Shown here piece after piece: positions 6,031-14,108 of a stretch of DNA of 31,172 bases. The stretch is from the NCBI GenBank assembly GCA_035711865.1, contig DASTBT010000053.1, forward strand, positions 1 to 31,172. Direction: 5' to 3'. Positions within the stretch are counted from its first letter, which is position 1. The number at the start of each line of letters is the position of its first letter. The DNA is from JAOUEA01 sp035711865. Lineage in GTDB: Bacteria; Actinomycetota; UBA4738; HRBIN12. The notes under the pieces were generated by a model that was not told the origin of the DNA, did not search any database, and saw only the letters and a list, made by a program, of their open reading frames with translations. Made by a program: the position numbers and the translations under genes.

Positions 6031-9000
6031 GTGAGCGTCTGTTCCGCCTGTGGGGCGGAGAATGAAACCGCCGCAAGGTTCTGCGTCCGATGCGGCGCGC
6101 CCCTCGCCACCTGCGAGGGATGCGGCTCGGAGCTCCCCCCGACCGTCAACTTCTGTCCCGAATGCGGCCACCGGGTTGCGGCCCCGCACTCGCCCGGCAA
6201 GGAACGCAAGCGAGTGACCGTGTTGTTCGCCGACATCGCCGGGTCGACTGGCCTCGGGGAACGGCTCGATCCGGAGCGTCTGCGTGAGGTCCTGGACTCG
6301 TTCTTTGCCGCGATGCGTCGGGAGATCGAGGCCGAAGGCGGGACCGTGGAGAAGTTCATCGGCGACGCGATCTTGGCCGTCTTCGGTGTGCCGACAGCGC
6401 ACGAGGACGACCCGACCCGTGCGCTACGGGCGGGCCTGCGCATGCGGAGCCGCCTCGAGCATCTGAACCGCTCGCTCGAGGAGCTGTACGCGATCCGACT
6501 GGCGATCCGGATCGGGATCAACACGGGTGACGTCATGGCACACGCCGCGTCCGGCCCCGCAGAGGGCTTCGTCACGGGTGATGCGGTGAACGTCGCCGCG
6601 CGACTGGAGCAGGGCTCCGAGCCCGGCCAGATCCTCGTCGGTGAGCGCACCACGCGATCGGCCCGAGGCATGTCCTTCGAGGAGCTCGGCCCCCTGGTGC
6701 TCAAGGGGAAGCAGGAGACCGTCCGCGCGTTCGAGCTGCTCGACGCCGACCTCGCTCAGCCGGGAACGACGGGACGGGACGAAGGGCGACCCTATCGAAC
6801 CCCACTGGTGGGCAGGGTCGGTGAGCTCACGATGCTGGAGACCGTGTTCCGACGATGCGTCTCCGATCGCCGTCCCCAGCTGGTGACGATCTACGGCGAT
6901 GCGGGCGTCGGGAAGACGAGGCTGGTCGAGGAGCTCGGGAACCGGGTCGCGGCGTCGCCCGAGGCCCCGCTCACCGTCAGCGGACGGTGCCTCCCCTACG
7001 GTGAGGGCATCACCTACTGGCCGCTCGGGGAGATCCTGAAGGGTCACGCCGGGATCCTCGACAGCGACCCCCCCGACATGGCGATCGAGAAGGTCCGCAA
7101 GGTGGGTGAGATGTTGCTCGGGCCCGAGGTCTCGGCCGATCCGATGCGAGCGAACGCTGCGCTCGCATACACGATCGGGCTGGAGGACCCCGACGTGAGG
7201 TTCTCCGGCGCCGACCCGCGTGAAGTGCGGGAAGAGCTCCACGCGGCGTGGCGTTCCTTCTTCTCGGCCCTCGCCAGGTCGAGCCCGGTCACGGTGATCG
7301 TCGAGGACATCCACTGGGCTGATCCGGCCCTTCTCGACCTCCTCGAGGATCTGGCCGAGCGCAGCGAAGGGCCCCTGCTGTTCCTCTGCCCCGCCCGACC
7401 GGAGCTCACGGCCCGGCGGTCCGGATGGGGCGGCGGACGGTGGAACCACTCGAGCCTGATGTTGGAGCCCTTGTCCGCGAGCGAGTCGGGCGAGCTCGTC
7501 GACCTGCTGGTGGCGGGCGAGGCGGTCTCGAGCGACCTCCGCGCCTTGATCCTGGAACGAGCCGGGGGGAACCCCTTCTTCCTCGAGGAGATCGTGCAGC
7601 GCGTGGGCGACGAGCCCGCAGGGAGCGGGCAACTGGAGATCCCCGACACGGTGCAAGGGGTGCTGGCCGCCCGCATCGATCTGCTGAGCCCGCTGGAGAA
7701 GAACGTCCTGCGAACCGCCTCGGTCGTCGGACGGACCTTCTGGAACGGCGCCGTGCGCTCGCTCCTCGAGCCCGACCCCGGGCAGGTCGAGCTCGACGAG
7801 GTGCTCTGGCGACTCGAGGACCGGGGCCTGATCCACGCGCGGATCGGCTCCACGATCGTGGGGCAGCGCGAGTTCCTGTTCCGACACATCCTCACGAGGG
7901 ACGTCTCGTACGAAGGCCTCCCGAGGCGTGACCGTGCGAGGGCGCACTCGCGGGTCGCGGCGTGGATCGAGCAGCAGACGCGGGAACGCGACCGTGAGTA
8001 CGCCGAGCTCCTCGCACACCACTACGTGGAAGCACATCGCGCGATCCAGGCGGAGATCCGACCCGACCCGGAAACGGAAGAGGCGCTGCGGCAGCGGGCG
8101 TTCCGATTCTCGCTGCTCGCGGCGAACGAAGCGGGAGCGAAGCTCGCCCTCCGGCAAGCGGAGCGGTTCGCCGAGACCGCGCTGTCGCTCGCCGAGGGTC
8201 CGCCCGAACGTTCGCGCGCGCTCGAGACCCTCGGGATGACGTTCTTCCACGACTACGAGGGCGACCGGGCCTGGCGATGCTTCAGGGAGGCGATCGACCT
8301 GCTCACGGTGGACACGGAGGGCGGCGACGGGGTGTCCCAGCAGCTCGCGGGCATCTGCGCGGTGGCGCTCGAGATGGCGACCCGGGCGCCCGGCACGATG
8401 CGTCATCGGGTCTCGCGTGAGGAAGGGCAGCGCTATCTCGAGATCGGCCTGTCCGCAGCAGGGTCGAACGACAGCGAGGAGCGAGCACGTCTCCTCATCG
8501 CCGCCTCGTTCGCCCCCGGCTCGTTCCGCGAGGGGCCGGTCGATTCCGACGAGCTCGAGCGTGCGATCAGCACCGGCGAAGTCGCCGCCGCGATGGCCGA
8601 ACGGCTGGAACGCGTGGACCTGGAGTCGGCGGCGCTCGACGGCATCGCGTCCGCGCATCAATCGCTCGGGCGCTACGGCGCGATGGAAGGCCCGATCAGG
8701 CGACGGCTCGACCTCGTGCCCAAGCTCACCGATCCCTACGAGGTCGGAGACATCCACGCGATGGCCGCATGGTGGGCGTTGAGCACCGGCCGCTTCCGGG
8801 AGTCCGTCGAGCTGGCGAGCCGCGGCTTCACCGAGGCGATGCCGGGATCGCCGCTCCAGGGCTTGTACTGTCTCGATTTCCGGGTCGCGGCTCGATTCCA
8901 GCTCGGCGACTGGGACGGTGTGCTGAGCGACGTCGCGCTGGCCGAGGAGCTCCTGGGCGACCGGCGCGACACACCCCCCGGGTTCGCCCCGATGCACTTG

Positions 9001-9606
9001 TTGATCGCCGCGTTCGTACACGACGCCAGAGGCGATCGGGGCACCGCCCGTCGGTACCTGCAGCTCGTCCGGTGGCTCGAGGAGACCGAGGAACGGCTCG
9101 ATCCGGTGCTCTCCCTGTGGCAGGCGCGCTTGCTCGCTCGCCGAGGGGAGTACGAGGAGGCGCGGGCGCTCCTCGACCGCCCTGCGCTCGCGGAGGACCG
9201 ACGAGGCCGCGACGAAGTTCTCGAGGCGTGGTGCGAGGTGATCTCCGAACAAGGCGCCTGGGACGAAGCCCCGCAGATGGTCGAACGAGCGGCGAGCCAC
9301 GCCTCGTCGGCGGGGCAGCCGCCGCTTGCCCTGTTCGCGACCCGCCTCGACGGGCGGGCCGCCGCGGCACGCGGGGAGACGGAACGAGCGATCGAGCTGC
9401 TGGGGTCGGCCGCCGATGGTTTCAAGGGGCTCGAGGCCGAGTGGGAAGCGGCCATCACCCTGCTCGACCTCGCGCGCGTGCTGATGGACTCGGGGAACGC
9501 CGAGCGCGCTCACGGGCTCGTCGAAGAGCACCTCGAGCTGTTCGACCGCATCGGATCGGTGCGGGAGCGCAACCGCGCGAACGAACTGCTCGGCGGGCCC
9601 GCGTGA
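6031..9606 (+). CDS. Zinc-ribbon / class III adenylate-guanylate cyclase / AAA ATPase / TPR regulator
   Basis: This is a 1191-aa multidomain cytoplasmic signalling protein. Residues 4-45 form two zinc ribbons with four CxxC pairs (C4/C7, C18/C21, C28/C31, C42/C45). Residues 60-235 are a class III cyclase domain. Metal aspartates are D68 (LFADIAGST) and D112 (FIGDAI), the purine-selecting lysine is K108, and GDAVNVAARLE gives D184, N187 and R191. All catalytic positions are thus present and activity is likely. Residues 258-560 are an AAA/STAND-type ATPase with Walker A GDAGVGKT (289-296) and Walker B VTVIVEDIHWAD (about 418-429). The rest (about 650-1190) is alpha-helical with TPR-like repeats. 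This architecture is common in actinobacteria, often annotated as an adenylate/guanylate cyclase with AAA domain; its ligands are unknown. The GTG start has no SD but a -10 box 6 nt upstream. A CRP-type palindrome sits at about -62, suggesting cAMP feedback. Confidence 0.9.
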   Translation: MSVCSACGAENETAARFCVRCGAPLATCEGCGSELPPTVNFCPECGHRVAAPHSPGKERKRVTVLFADIAGSTGLGERLDPERLREVLDSFFAAMRREIEAEGGTVEKFIGDAILAVFGVPTAHEDDPTRALRAGLRMRSRLEHLNRSLEELYAIRLAIRIGINTGDVMAHAASGPAEGFVTGDAVNVAARLEQGSEPGQILVGERTTRSARGMSFEELGPLVLKGKQETVRAFELLDADLAQPGTTGRDEGRPYRTPLVGRVGELTMLETVFRRCVSDRRPQLVTIYGDAGVGKTRLVEELGNRVAASPEAPLTVSGRCLPYGEGITYWPLGEILKGHAGILDSDPPDMAIEKVRKVGEMLLGPEVSADPMRANAALAYTIGLEDPDVRFSGADPREVREELHAAWRSFFSALARSSPVTVIVEDIHWADPALLDLLEDLAERSEGPLLFLCPARPELTARRSGWGGGRWNHSSLMLEPLSASESGELVDLLVAGEAVSSDLRALILERAGGNPFFLEEIVQRVGDEPAGSGQLEIPDTVQGVLAARIDLLSPLEKNVLRTASVVGRTFWNGAVRSLLEPDPGQVELDEVLWRLEDRGLIHARIGSTIVGQREFLFRHILTRDVSYEGLPRRDRARAHSRVAAWIEQQTRERDREYAELLAHHYVEAHRAIQAEIRPDPETEEALRQRAFRFSLLAANEAGAKLALRQAERFAETALSLAEGPPERSRALETLGMTFFHDYEGDRAWRCFREAIDLLTVDTEGGDGVSQQLAGICAVALEMATRAPGTMRHRVSREEGQRYLEIGLSAAGSNDSEERARLLIAASFAPGSFREGPVDSDELERAISTGEVAAAMAERLERVDLESAALDGIASAHQSLGRYGAMEGPIRRRLDLVPKLTDPYEVGDIHAMAAWWALSTGRFRESVELASRGFTEAMPGSPLQGLYCLDFRVAARFQLGDWDGVLSDVALAEELLGDRRDTPPGFAPMHLLIAAFVHDARGDRGTARRYLQLVRWLEETEERLDPVLSLWQARLLARRGEYEEARALLDRPALAEDRRGRDEVLEAWCEVISEQGAWDEAPQMVERAASHASSAGQPPLALFATRLDGRAAAARGETERAIELLGSAADGFKGLEAEWEAAITLLDLARVLMDSGNAERAHGLVEEHLELFDRIGSVRERNRANELLGGPA

Positions 9607-9611
9607 GCTAC

Positions 9612-10166
9612 CTATCCGGCAGGCTCGACCCGTCGCTCATCCGGCGCGTTCGCGCTCGTCGACGCGTAGTCGATCACGCGAAGCGATACCGTCCGTCTCA
9701 CGCCCCCGATCCTGCGCAGGTCGAGGATCTTCTGCCTGATGACCTCGTCGTCGTCGTCCACGATGCAGGCGAGGATGTCGAAGTCGCCCTCGACAACGTC
9801 GGCCTCGACCCCGTCGTCATCGGCGCCGATCACCTCCTCGATCTCATCCATCAGCGTGGACGGATCGGGAACCCTCACCTCCATCATGACGAGTGCGGTG
9901 TTCGCGGCGTACCTGCTCCTGCGGACCTTCGCGTTGCCCGTTGCGATCGCGGTCGGCGGATCGTCGGTCCCGCCCCCTCCGGGCAGCGAGTCCAACCGGT
10001 CGCCGAGCTCTGCCAGGGCGTCGTAGGTCATGACCTGGAAGGTCTTGTAGGGCCCGGTGATCGAGGCCACGTACCTGAGCCCCGGCACGGGCATGACCCC
10101 CCCGTCCAGGATCTTGCGGACGATCTGACGATTCCCGTTTGGATCGAACACGAAGACGGTGTCCAT
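9612..10166 (-). CDS. Tandem Lrp/AsnC ligand-binding (RAM-like) domain protein without HTH
   Basis: This is a 184-aa protein. The C-terminal half fits a RAM domain, the ligand-binding fold of Lrp/AsnC regulators: ALVMMEVRVPDPSTLMDEIE, then EADVVEGDFDILACIVDDDD and IRRIGGVRRTVSLRVI-like ending. The N-terminal half looks like a second, more divergent copy, with GLRYVASITGPYKTFQVM followed by ALAELGDRLDSL. No DNA-binding helix-turn-helix is present. It may bind small molecules, or modulate a full-length Lrp protein. The ATG at 10166 has a GGGGG tract 6 nt upstream; the ATG at 10172 is possible but abuts the purine tract. It converges on the cyclase gene with only 5 bp between the stops. The duplicated-domain reading is inference from pattern. 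Confidence 0.75.
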   Translation of the reverse strand: MDTVFVFDPNGNRQIVRKILDGGVMPVPGLRYVASITGPYKTFQVMTYDALAELGDRLDSLPGGGGTDDPPTAIATGNAKVRRSRYAANTALVMMEVRVPDPSTLMDEIEEVIGADDDGVEADVVEGDFDILACIVDDDDEVIRQKILDLRRIGGVRRTVSLRVIDYASTSANAPDERRVEPAG

Positions 10167-10261
10167 ACCCATCCCCCTTCTCGGAGCAACAGCCCGTAGT
10201 TGACGCTCTTTCGCGGAAGAAGGCAACCGGGCCCCCGGCGCCCGGCGATCACCTCACAGCG

Positions 10262-10267
10262 TAGGCT
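10262..10267 (+). promoter_or_regulatory. -10 box TAGGCT, leaderless start of the M15 peptidase gene
   Basis: TAGGCT (TANNNT) ends 8 nt before the ATG at 10276, and no SD is present. The start of transcription is expected at or next to the ATG. Confidence 0.5.
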
Positions 10268-10275
10268 TCCGATCG

Positions 10276-11562
10276 ATGCGCGCGCCCACGGAGATCGCCT
10301 CGCCGTGGCGGCGGTACCTGTTCGCTGCGGTGGCCCTGACGCTCGGAGTGACGGCCGTGCTCGCGACCGCCCTGCTGCCCAGGAGCGACCGGATGCCGAC
10401 GAGCCTGAGGGAGAGAGCCGGGTCGGGAGTCGACGGAGATCCGTACCCGGGCTCGGGCGCCGGCCTCGTCGCCCCGCTGGAGGCGCCCGAGCCGTCGACC
10501 CCCGACCTTCCCCCTTACTACCTCGCGTGGACGCCAGGTGGATTGCCGGCCGACTTCCGGGCTCGGGTCCGGACCGTTCCCGGGCTGCGAGCCACCGTGG
10601 TCTTCGCCGGCGACACGCGCTGGCTGACGCGCTCGATCGATGCGGGCGGCGCCACGATCGACCGGCCGAAGCCGCCCCTCGCGGTCCCGATCGACGCGTT
10701 CGCGGTGAATCCGGTCGAGATCGCGCCCTTCCTGCCTCGGGGGGTTCGTGGTGAGGTGGTCGAGGCGCTCGAGCGTGGCCAGGGCGTGCTCGGCACCCGC
10801 AGCGCGGTGGTGCGCCGCCTCGGCGTCGGGGGCGTGCTCGAGTTCGGTGACCGGTCCGTGCGAGTCGGCGCCGTGGTGCCCGAGGAGCTCATCGGCTGGA
10901 GCGAGCTGCTCGTCTCGCGCGAGGCCGGTACGCCCTTGGGCGTCGTCGACGACCGATACCTGTGGGCCTTCCCCCACGGCAGGCCGGGCCCCACGGCGTT
11001 CGAGCGCCTGGTACGCCCCCTGGTGCCTGCGAACGAGCCGATGCGGATCGAAGCCCCCGGCGAGAGCCCCTACATGCGCGTGGCCAACGGCGTGAACCCT
11101 CCGATCGTGCTGAAGCAGGCCTTCGGCGAGTTCGCGGCGGCACCCGACGCTATCGACCCGGCGTTCTTCCGGATCGATCCTGCTTGGGTCGACGACAACC
11201 TCGTGACGCGCTCGGTGCCGCTGCTTGGCGAGCTCACCTGCCACCGGATGTTCATGGCGGACCTGCTGCGGGCGATGCGCGAGGTCGATCGGGCCGGACT
11301 CGGGGGGTCGATCCACTCGACGGCGGGGTGTTTCAACGCGCGCACCGTCGCGCGTGTCGCCACCAACCCGCCCTCGTTCCATGCCTACGGGGCGGCGGTC
11401 GACATCAACGCGCCCGAGAACCCGTTCGGTGCTACGCCCACGATGGACCCCCGCGTGGTGGCGATCTTCGAGGACCTCGGATTCAACTGGGGAGGGCGGT
11501 TCCTGATCCCCGACGGCATGCACTTCGAATACGGAGGCGGGCCGCTCCGGGACGCGCGGTAG
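10276..11562 (+). CDS. Membrane-anchored M15-family peptidase (VanY-like D,D-carboxypeptidase)
   Basis: This is a 428-aa protein. Residues 13-35 form one hydrophobic anchor or signal helix (RYLFAAVALTLGVTAVLATAL), placing the rest outside the membrane. A long domain of unknown role (about 60-300) precedes the C-terminal M15 peptidase domain. That domain carries SFHAYGAAVDIN (zinc ligands H369 and D376) and DGMHFEYG (H416, with acidic residues D413/E418 near the catalytic position), which are the SxHxxGxAxD and HFE motifs. M15 enzymes trim cell-wall peptides, so a peptidoglycan role is likely. GGSIHSTAGCFNARTV before the motif is also typical of the VanY-type subfamily. The N-terminal 300 residues are not recognised; PFLPRGVRGEVVEALERGQG and RRLGVGGVLEFGD suggest an accessory domain. 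It starts a run of three exported proteins on this strand. Confidence 0.85.
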   Translation: MRAPTEIASPWRRYLFAAVALTLGVTAVLATALLPRSDRMPTSLRERAGSGVDGDPYPGSGAGLVAPLEAPEPSTPDLPPYYLAWTPGGLPADFRARVRTVPGLRATVVFAGDTRWLTRSIDAGGATIDRPKPPLAVPIDAFAVNPVEIAPFLPRGVRGEVVEALERGQGVLGTRSAVVRRLGVGGVLEFGDRSVRVGAVVPEELIGWSELLVSREAGTPLGVVDDRYLWAFPHGRPGPTAFERLVRPLVPANEPMRIEAPGESPYMRVANGVNPPIVLKQAFGEFAAAPDAIDPAFFRIDPAWVDDNLVTRSVPLLGELTCHRMFMADLLRAMREVDRAGLGGSIHSTAGCFNARTVARVATNPPSFHAYGAAVDINAPENPFGATPTMDPRVVAIFEDLGFNWGGRFLIPDGMHFEYGGGPLRDAR

Positions 11563-11592
11563 CCCCCAGCCCCTCGGTCAGGGCCGAATTAC

Positions 11593-11610
11593 GACCATCG
11601 ACCGATGGTC
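11593..11610. repeat. Short inverted repeat between the M15 and propeller genes
   Basis: GACCATC-GACC-GATGGTC is a perfect 7-bp stem with a 4-nt loop, 31 bp after the M15 stop codon. No T-run follows, so it is not a textbook terminator. A weaker dyad, GTAGG...CCTAC (11644-11661), lies just upstream of the next gene's SD. The 120-bp gap (11563-11682) holds nothing else that I recognise. Confidence 0.35.
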
Positions 11611-11682
11611 CCGCGGATGCGTGTCGTGGGAAGCTCCCGTGACGTAGGACCGACGGCCTACCCCTGAGGAGCAATCCGAACC

Positions 11683-14043
11683 TTGTTCCGAATCCAGCGT
11701 GCACACACGCCCGGTCAGGCGCTCATCTTGATCATGCTGGCCGCCACGCTCGCGACGGTGCCCGCCAACGAGGCCCGGGCCGCCATCCCGTCCACGCAAC
11801 CGGACCAGGTCGGCATGGTCGACGGCCGGGTTCGAGCGATCGCGGTCGTCGGGAACCGGGTGTGGGTGGGTGGCACGTTCGGGACGCTCCGTGACGCGGA
11901 CGGCGGCGCGGTCGCCACGGTTTCGAATCTCGCGGTCTTCGATGCCGTCACCGGCGCTCCGGTGACGTCGCTCGCCGTTCCGAACGTGACCAAGGGGTCC
12001 GGAGCGGGAACGATCTACGACCTCTCGCTCGGCCCCGACGGCCTGCTCTACCTCGCCGGCACCTTCGATCGGGTGGGCGGACTCGCTCGCAAGAACGTGG
12101 CGGCGATCGACCCGGGCAGCGGCGCGGTCACGGGATTCGCTCCCAACACCTCTGCCGCCAAGAGCGTGCTCGCGACGAGCGGAGCCATCTACGTCGGCAC
12201 GTCGAGGCTGCTCTCGTTCGAGCGCAACGGGTCGCCGTCACCCGGCTACACCCCGCCTCAGATGCAGACCGATCCTTCACTGCGCGGTCACAACACCCCC
12301 CCACAGGTCCGTGACATGGTGCTCGTTGGATCAAGCGTGATCGCCGCCTGCCAGTGCGACAGCACCGTCGAGAACGGGGCCGCGAAGAACGCCCGCGCGG
12401 CGATCAAGGTCGACGCGAACACAGGGGCGGTGCAGGACTGGACCCCGGGCAATCTCTCCGCCAGCAGCGCCGCGTTCGGCATCGGGCTGGTGGTGCAGAA
12501 CCACCCCGGCTCGGGGAAGCCCACCGTCTATCTCGCGGCGGGTGGTTCCGACTTCGTCGCCGCCTACGACGTCGCGACCGGCGAGCAGGTCTTCAAGACC
12601 GACACGTCTGGATCCGCACAGGCCGTGGCCTGGCTCGACGGCATGCTCTATGTGGGCGGACACTTCCAGTGGATCGCGACGCAGCGGTCCCAGTCGTGCC
12701 AGGACAACTCCAACCCGAACACGTCGTGCCATCATGCTCCCCGGCTCGTCGTGATCGATCCCGGTGACGGCCGCGTGGTCCCGGCGGAGGACCCGTGGAA
12801 CCCCGGCATCTGTTGCCGGTACAACGGCGTGTGGGCCTTGACGCCCGATCCGGGCCGCGGACGCCTGCATGTCGGCGGTGAGTTCACGAAGGCGGGGGGC
12901 ACGTGGACCGGCAGCGGTACGAACTGGACGCTGCAGGGGGCTCGGACGCAGGCCTACTACGCACGGTTCTCCGCGACGCCGACCACCCTGAACGACCTGA
13001 CGATCTCGTTCGCCGGCACGGGCGGCGGCCGCGTGCGCACCGATCCCCCCGCCGCCGACTGCACGGAGGACTGCCAGGCGGGCTTCGCCCCCGGCACCGA
13101 GGTGACCCTGACCGCCGACCCCTTCGCGGGATCGAGCTTCGCCGGCTGGTCGGGGCATTGCTCGGGGCTCGGATCGTGCACCGTGACGATGGATCGAACC
13201 CGGTCGGTGACGGCCACGTTCACGACCGACGGCTCGCCGTCGCCGTCGCCGTCGTGCGGACGCGTCGCGTACACGTCGAAGAAAAAGCGGAACGCGGACG
13301 TGTACACGATGAGGGCGAACGGCGGCATGAAGGAACGGCTCACGACCGGCAGGGCAGCCGACCGCGATCCCGCATGGTCGCCCGGCTGCGCGCGCATCGC
13401 GTTCACCAGCACCCGCACGGGCAACGCCGAGATCTTCGTGATGAACGCCGACGGGTCCGGACGGCGACGACTGACCAACTCCGGCGGCGCCGACACGGAC
13501 CCGGCGTGGTCGCCCGACGGCGCGCGCATCGCGTTCACCAGCACCCGCACGGGCAACGCCGAGATCTTCGTGATGAACGCGAACGGCAGCGGCATCACGA
13601 GGCTCACGAACCGCCCCGCGCGCGACCGAGCGCCCGCCTGGTCTCCCGACGGCACGCGCATCGCGTTCGAGAGCGACCATGGCGGATCGATGGACGTGTG
13701 GACGATGAACGTGTCCGGCGGCGCCCTGACCAGGCTCACCGACGGCGCACGCCGATCGATGTCCCCCGACTACTCGCCCGACGGTGACACGATCGCGTTC
13801 GTCAGGGTTCCGAGCGGAACCAAGCGGATCTGGTTGATGGACGCCGACGGCACGGACCCGCGGCGTCTCAGCCGGGGCCGTGGTTCGCACTCACACCCGT
13901 CCTTCTCACCGAACGGGAAGCGGGTCGCCTTCGCCGGCACCCGGTCGGGCCGCAGCCAGATCTGGGTGATCAAGACCGGCGGATCGGGCTCGAAGAACGT
14001 CTCGAAGAGCACGCGGGTCGATTCCCGGCCCTCCTGGTCCTGA
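11683..14043 (+). CDS. Secreted multi-domain beta-propeller protein (N-terminal propeller, InlB B-repeat-like, TolB/PD40 propeller)
   Basis: This is a 786-aa exported protein. Residues 1-34 form a signal peptide (LILIMLAATLATVPANEARA, cleavage near ARA). Residues 35-430 are a propeller-like domain with repeated VWVGGTF/LYLAGTF/LYVGGHF/LHVGGEF motifs and several paired cysteines (CQC, CC, SC...SC) that could form disulfides. Residues 440-510 resemble a bacterial InlB B-repeat-type domain (GGGRVRTDPP...GTEVTLTADP...FAGWSGHC...RSVTATFT). A SPSPSPS linker follows, then about six TolB/PD40 blades, each with xDPAWSPDGxRIAF and a DADGS-type loop. Such proteins bind ligands or partners at the cell surface; no enzyme motif is visible. 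TTG at 11683 is used because GAGGAG lies 11 nt upstream and the signal peptide begins here. Two blades share a 61-bp identical DNA segment. Confidence 0.8.
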   Translation: MFRIQRAHTPGQALILIMLAATLATVPANEARAAIPSTQPDQVGMVDGRVRAIAVVGNRVWVGGTFGTLRDADGGAVATVSNLAVFDAVTGAPVTSLAVPNVTKGSGAGTIYDLSLGPDGLLYLAGTFDRVGGLARKNVAAIDPGSGAVTGFAPNTSAAKSVLATSGAIYVGTSRLLSFERNGSPSPGYTPPQMQTDPSLRGHNTPPQVRDMVLVGSSVIAACQCDSTVENGAAKNARAAIKVDANTGAVQDWTPGNLSASSAAFGIGLVVQNHPGSGKPTVYLAAGGSDFVAAYDVATGEQVFKTDTSGSAQAVAWLDGMLYVGGHFQWIATQRSQSCQDNSNPNTSCHHAPRLVVIDPGDGRVVPAEDPWNPGICCRYNGVWALTPDPGRGRLHVGGEFTKAGGTWTGSGTNWTLQGARTQAYYARFSATPTTLNDLTISFAGTGGGRVRTDPPAADCTEDCQAGFAPGTEVTLTADPFAGSSFAGWSGHCSGLGSCTVTMDRTRSVTATFTTDGSPSPSPSCGRVAYTSKKKRNADVYTMRANGGMKERLTTGRAADRDPAWSPGCARIAFTSTRTGNAEIFVMNADGSGRRRLTNSGGADTDPAWSPDGARIAFTSTRTGNAEIFVMNANGSGITRLTNRPARDRAPAWSPDGTRIAFESDHGGSMDVWTMNVSGGALTRLTDGARRSMSPDYSPDGDTIAFVRVPSGTKRIWLMDADGTDPRRLSRGRGSHSHPSFSPNGKRVAFAGTRSGRSQIWVIKTGGSGSKNVSKSTRVDSRPSWS
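13388..13448 (+). repeat. 61-bp exact direct repeat inside the propeller gene, copy 1
   Basis: The 61 bases at 13388-13448 recur unchanged at 13520-13580. The period is 132 bp, exactly 44 codons or one TolB blade, coding for RIAFTSTRTGNAEIFVMN in both. Identity at synonymous positions shows recent blade duplication or gene conversion. Confidence 0.9.
13520..13580 (+). repeat. 61-bp exact direct repeat inside the propeller gene, copy 2
   Basis: Second copy of the segment at 13388-13448, 132 bp downstream and in the same reading frame. The sequence diverges at the next codon on the 3' side (Ala-Asp against Ala-Asn). Confidence 0.9.
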
Positions 14044-14096
14044 CGACCGTCGGTCGACGTCCCTGCGCTCATCCGAGGGAACGATCGAACGTCGCG

Positions 14097-14102
14097 TAGT
14101 CT
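14097..14102 (+). promoter_or_regulatory. -10 box TAGTCT, leaderless start of the phosphatase gene
   Basis: TAGTCT ends 6 nt before the ATG at 14109, with no SD between. It fits the TANNNT leaderless pattern seen at several other genes here. A small dyad, CGACCG-T-CGGTCG (14044-14056), directly follows the upstream stop codon. Confidence 0.5.
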
Positions 14103-14108
14103 TCGGCC

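Noticed and set aside
6424..9531. A 1035-codon minus-strand open frame opposite the cyclase.
   Set aside because: Composition (His, Arg and Glu rich, no motif) is that of a shadow frame; the plus strand carries a fully recognisable multidomain protein.
11593..11661. Hairpins after the M15 gene as a rho-independent terminator.
   Set aside because: No T-run follows either stem, so only an inverted repeat is claimed.
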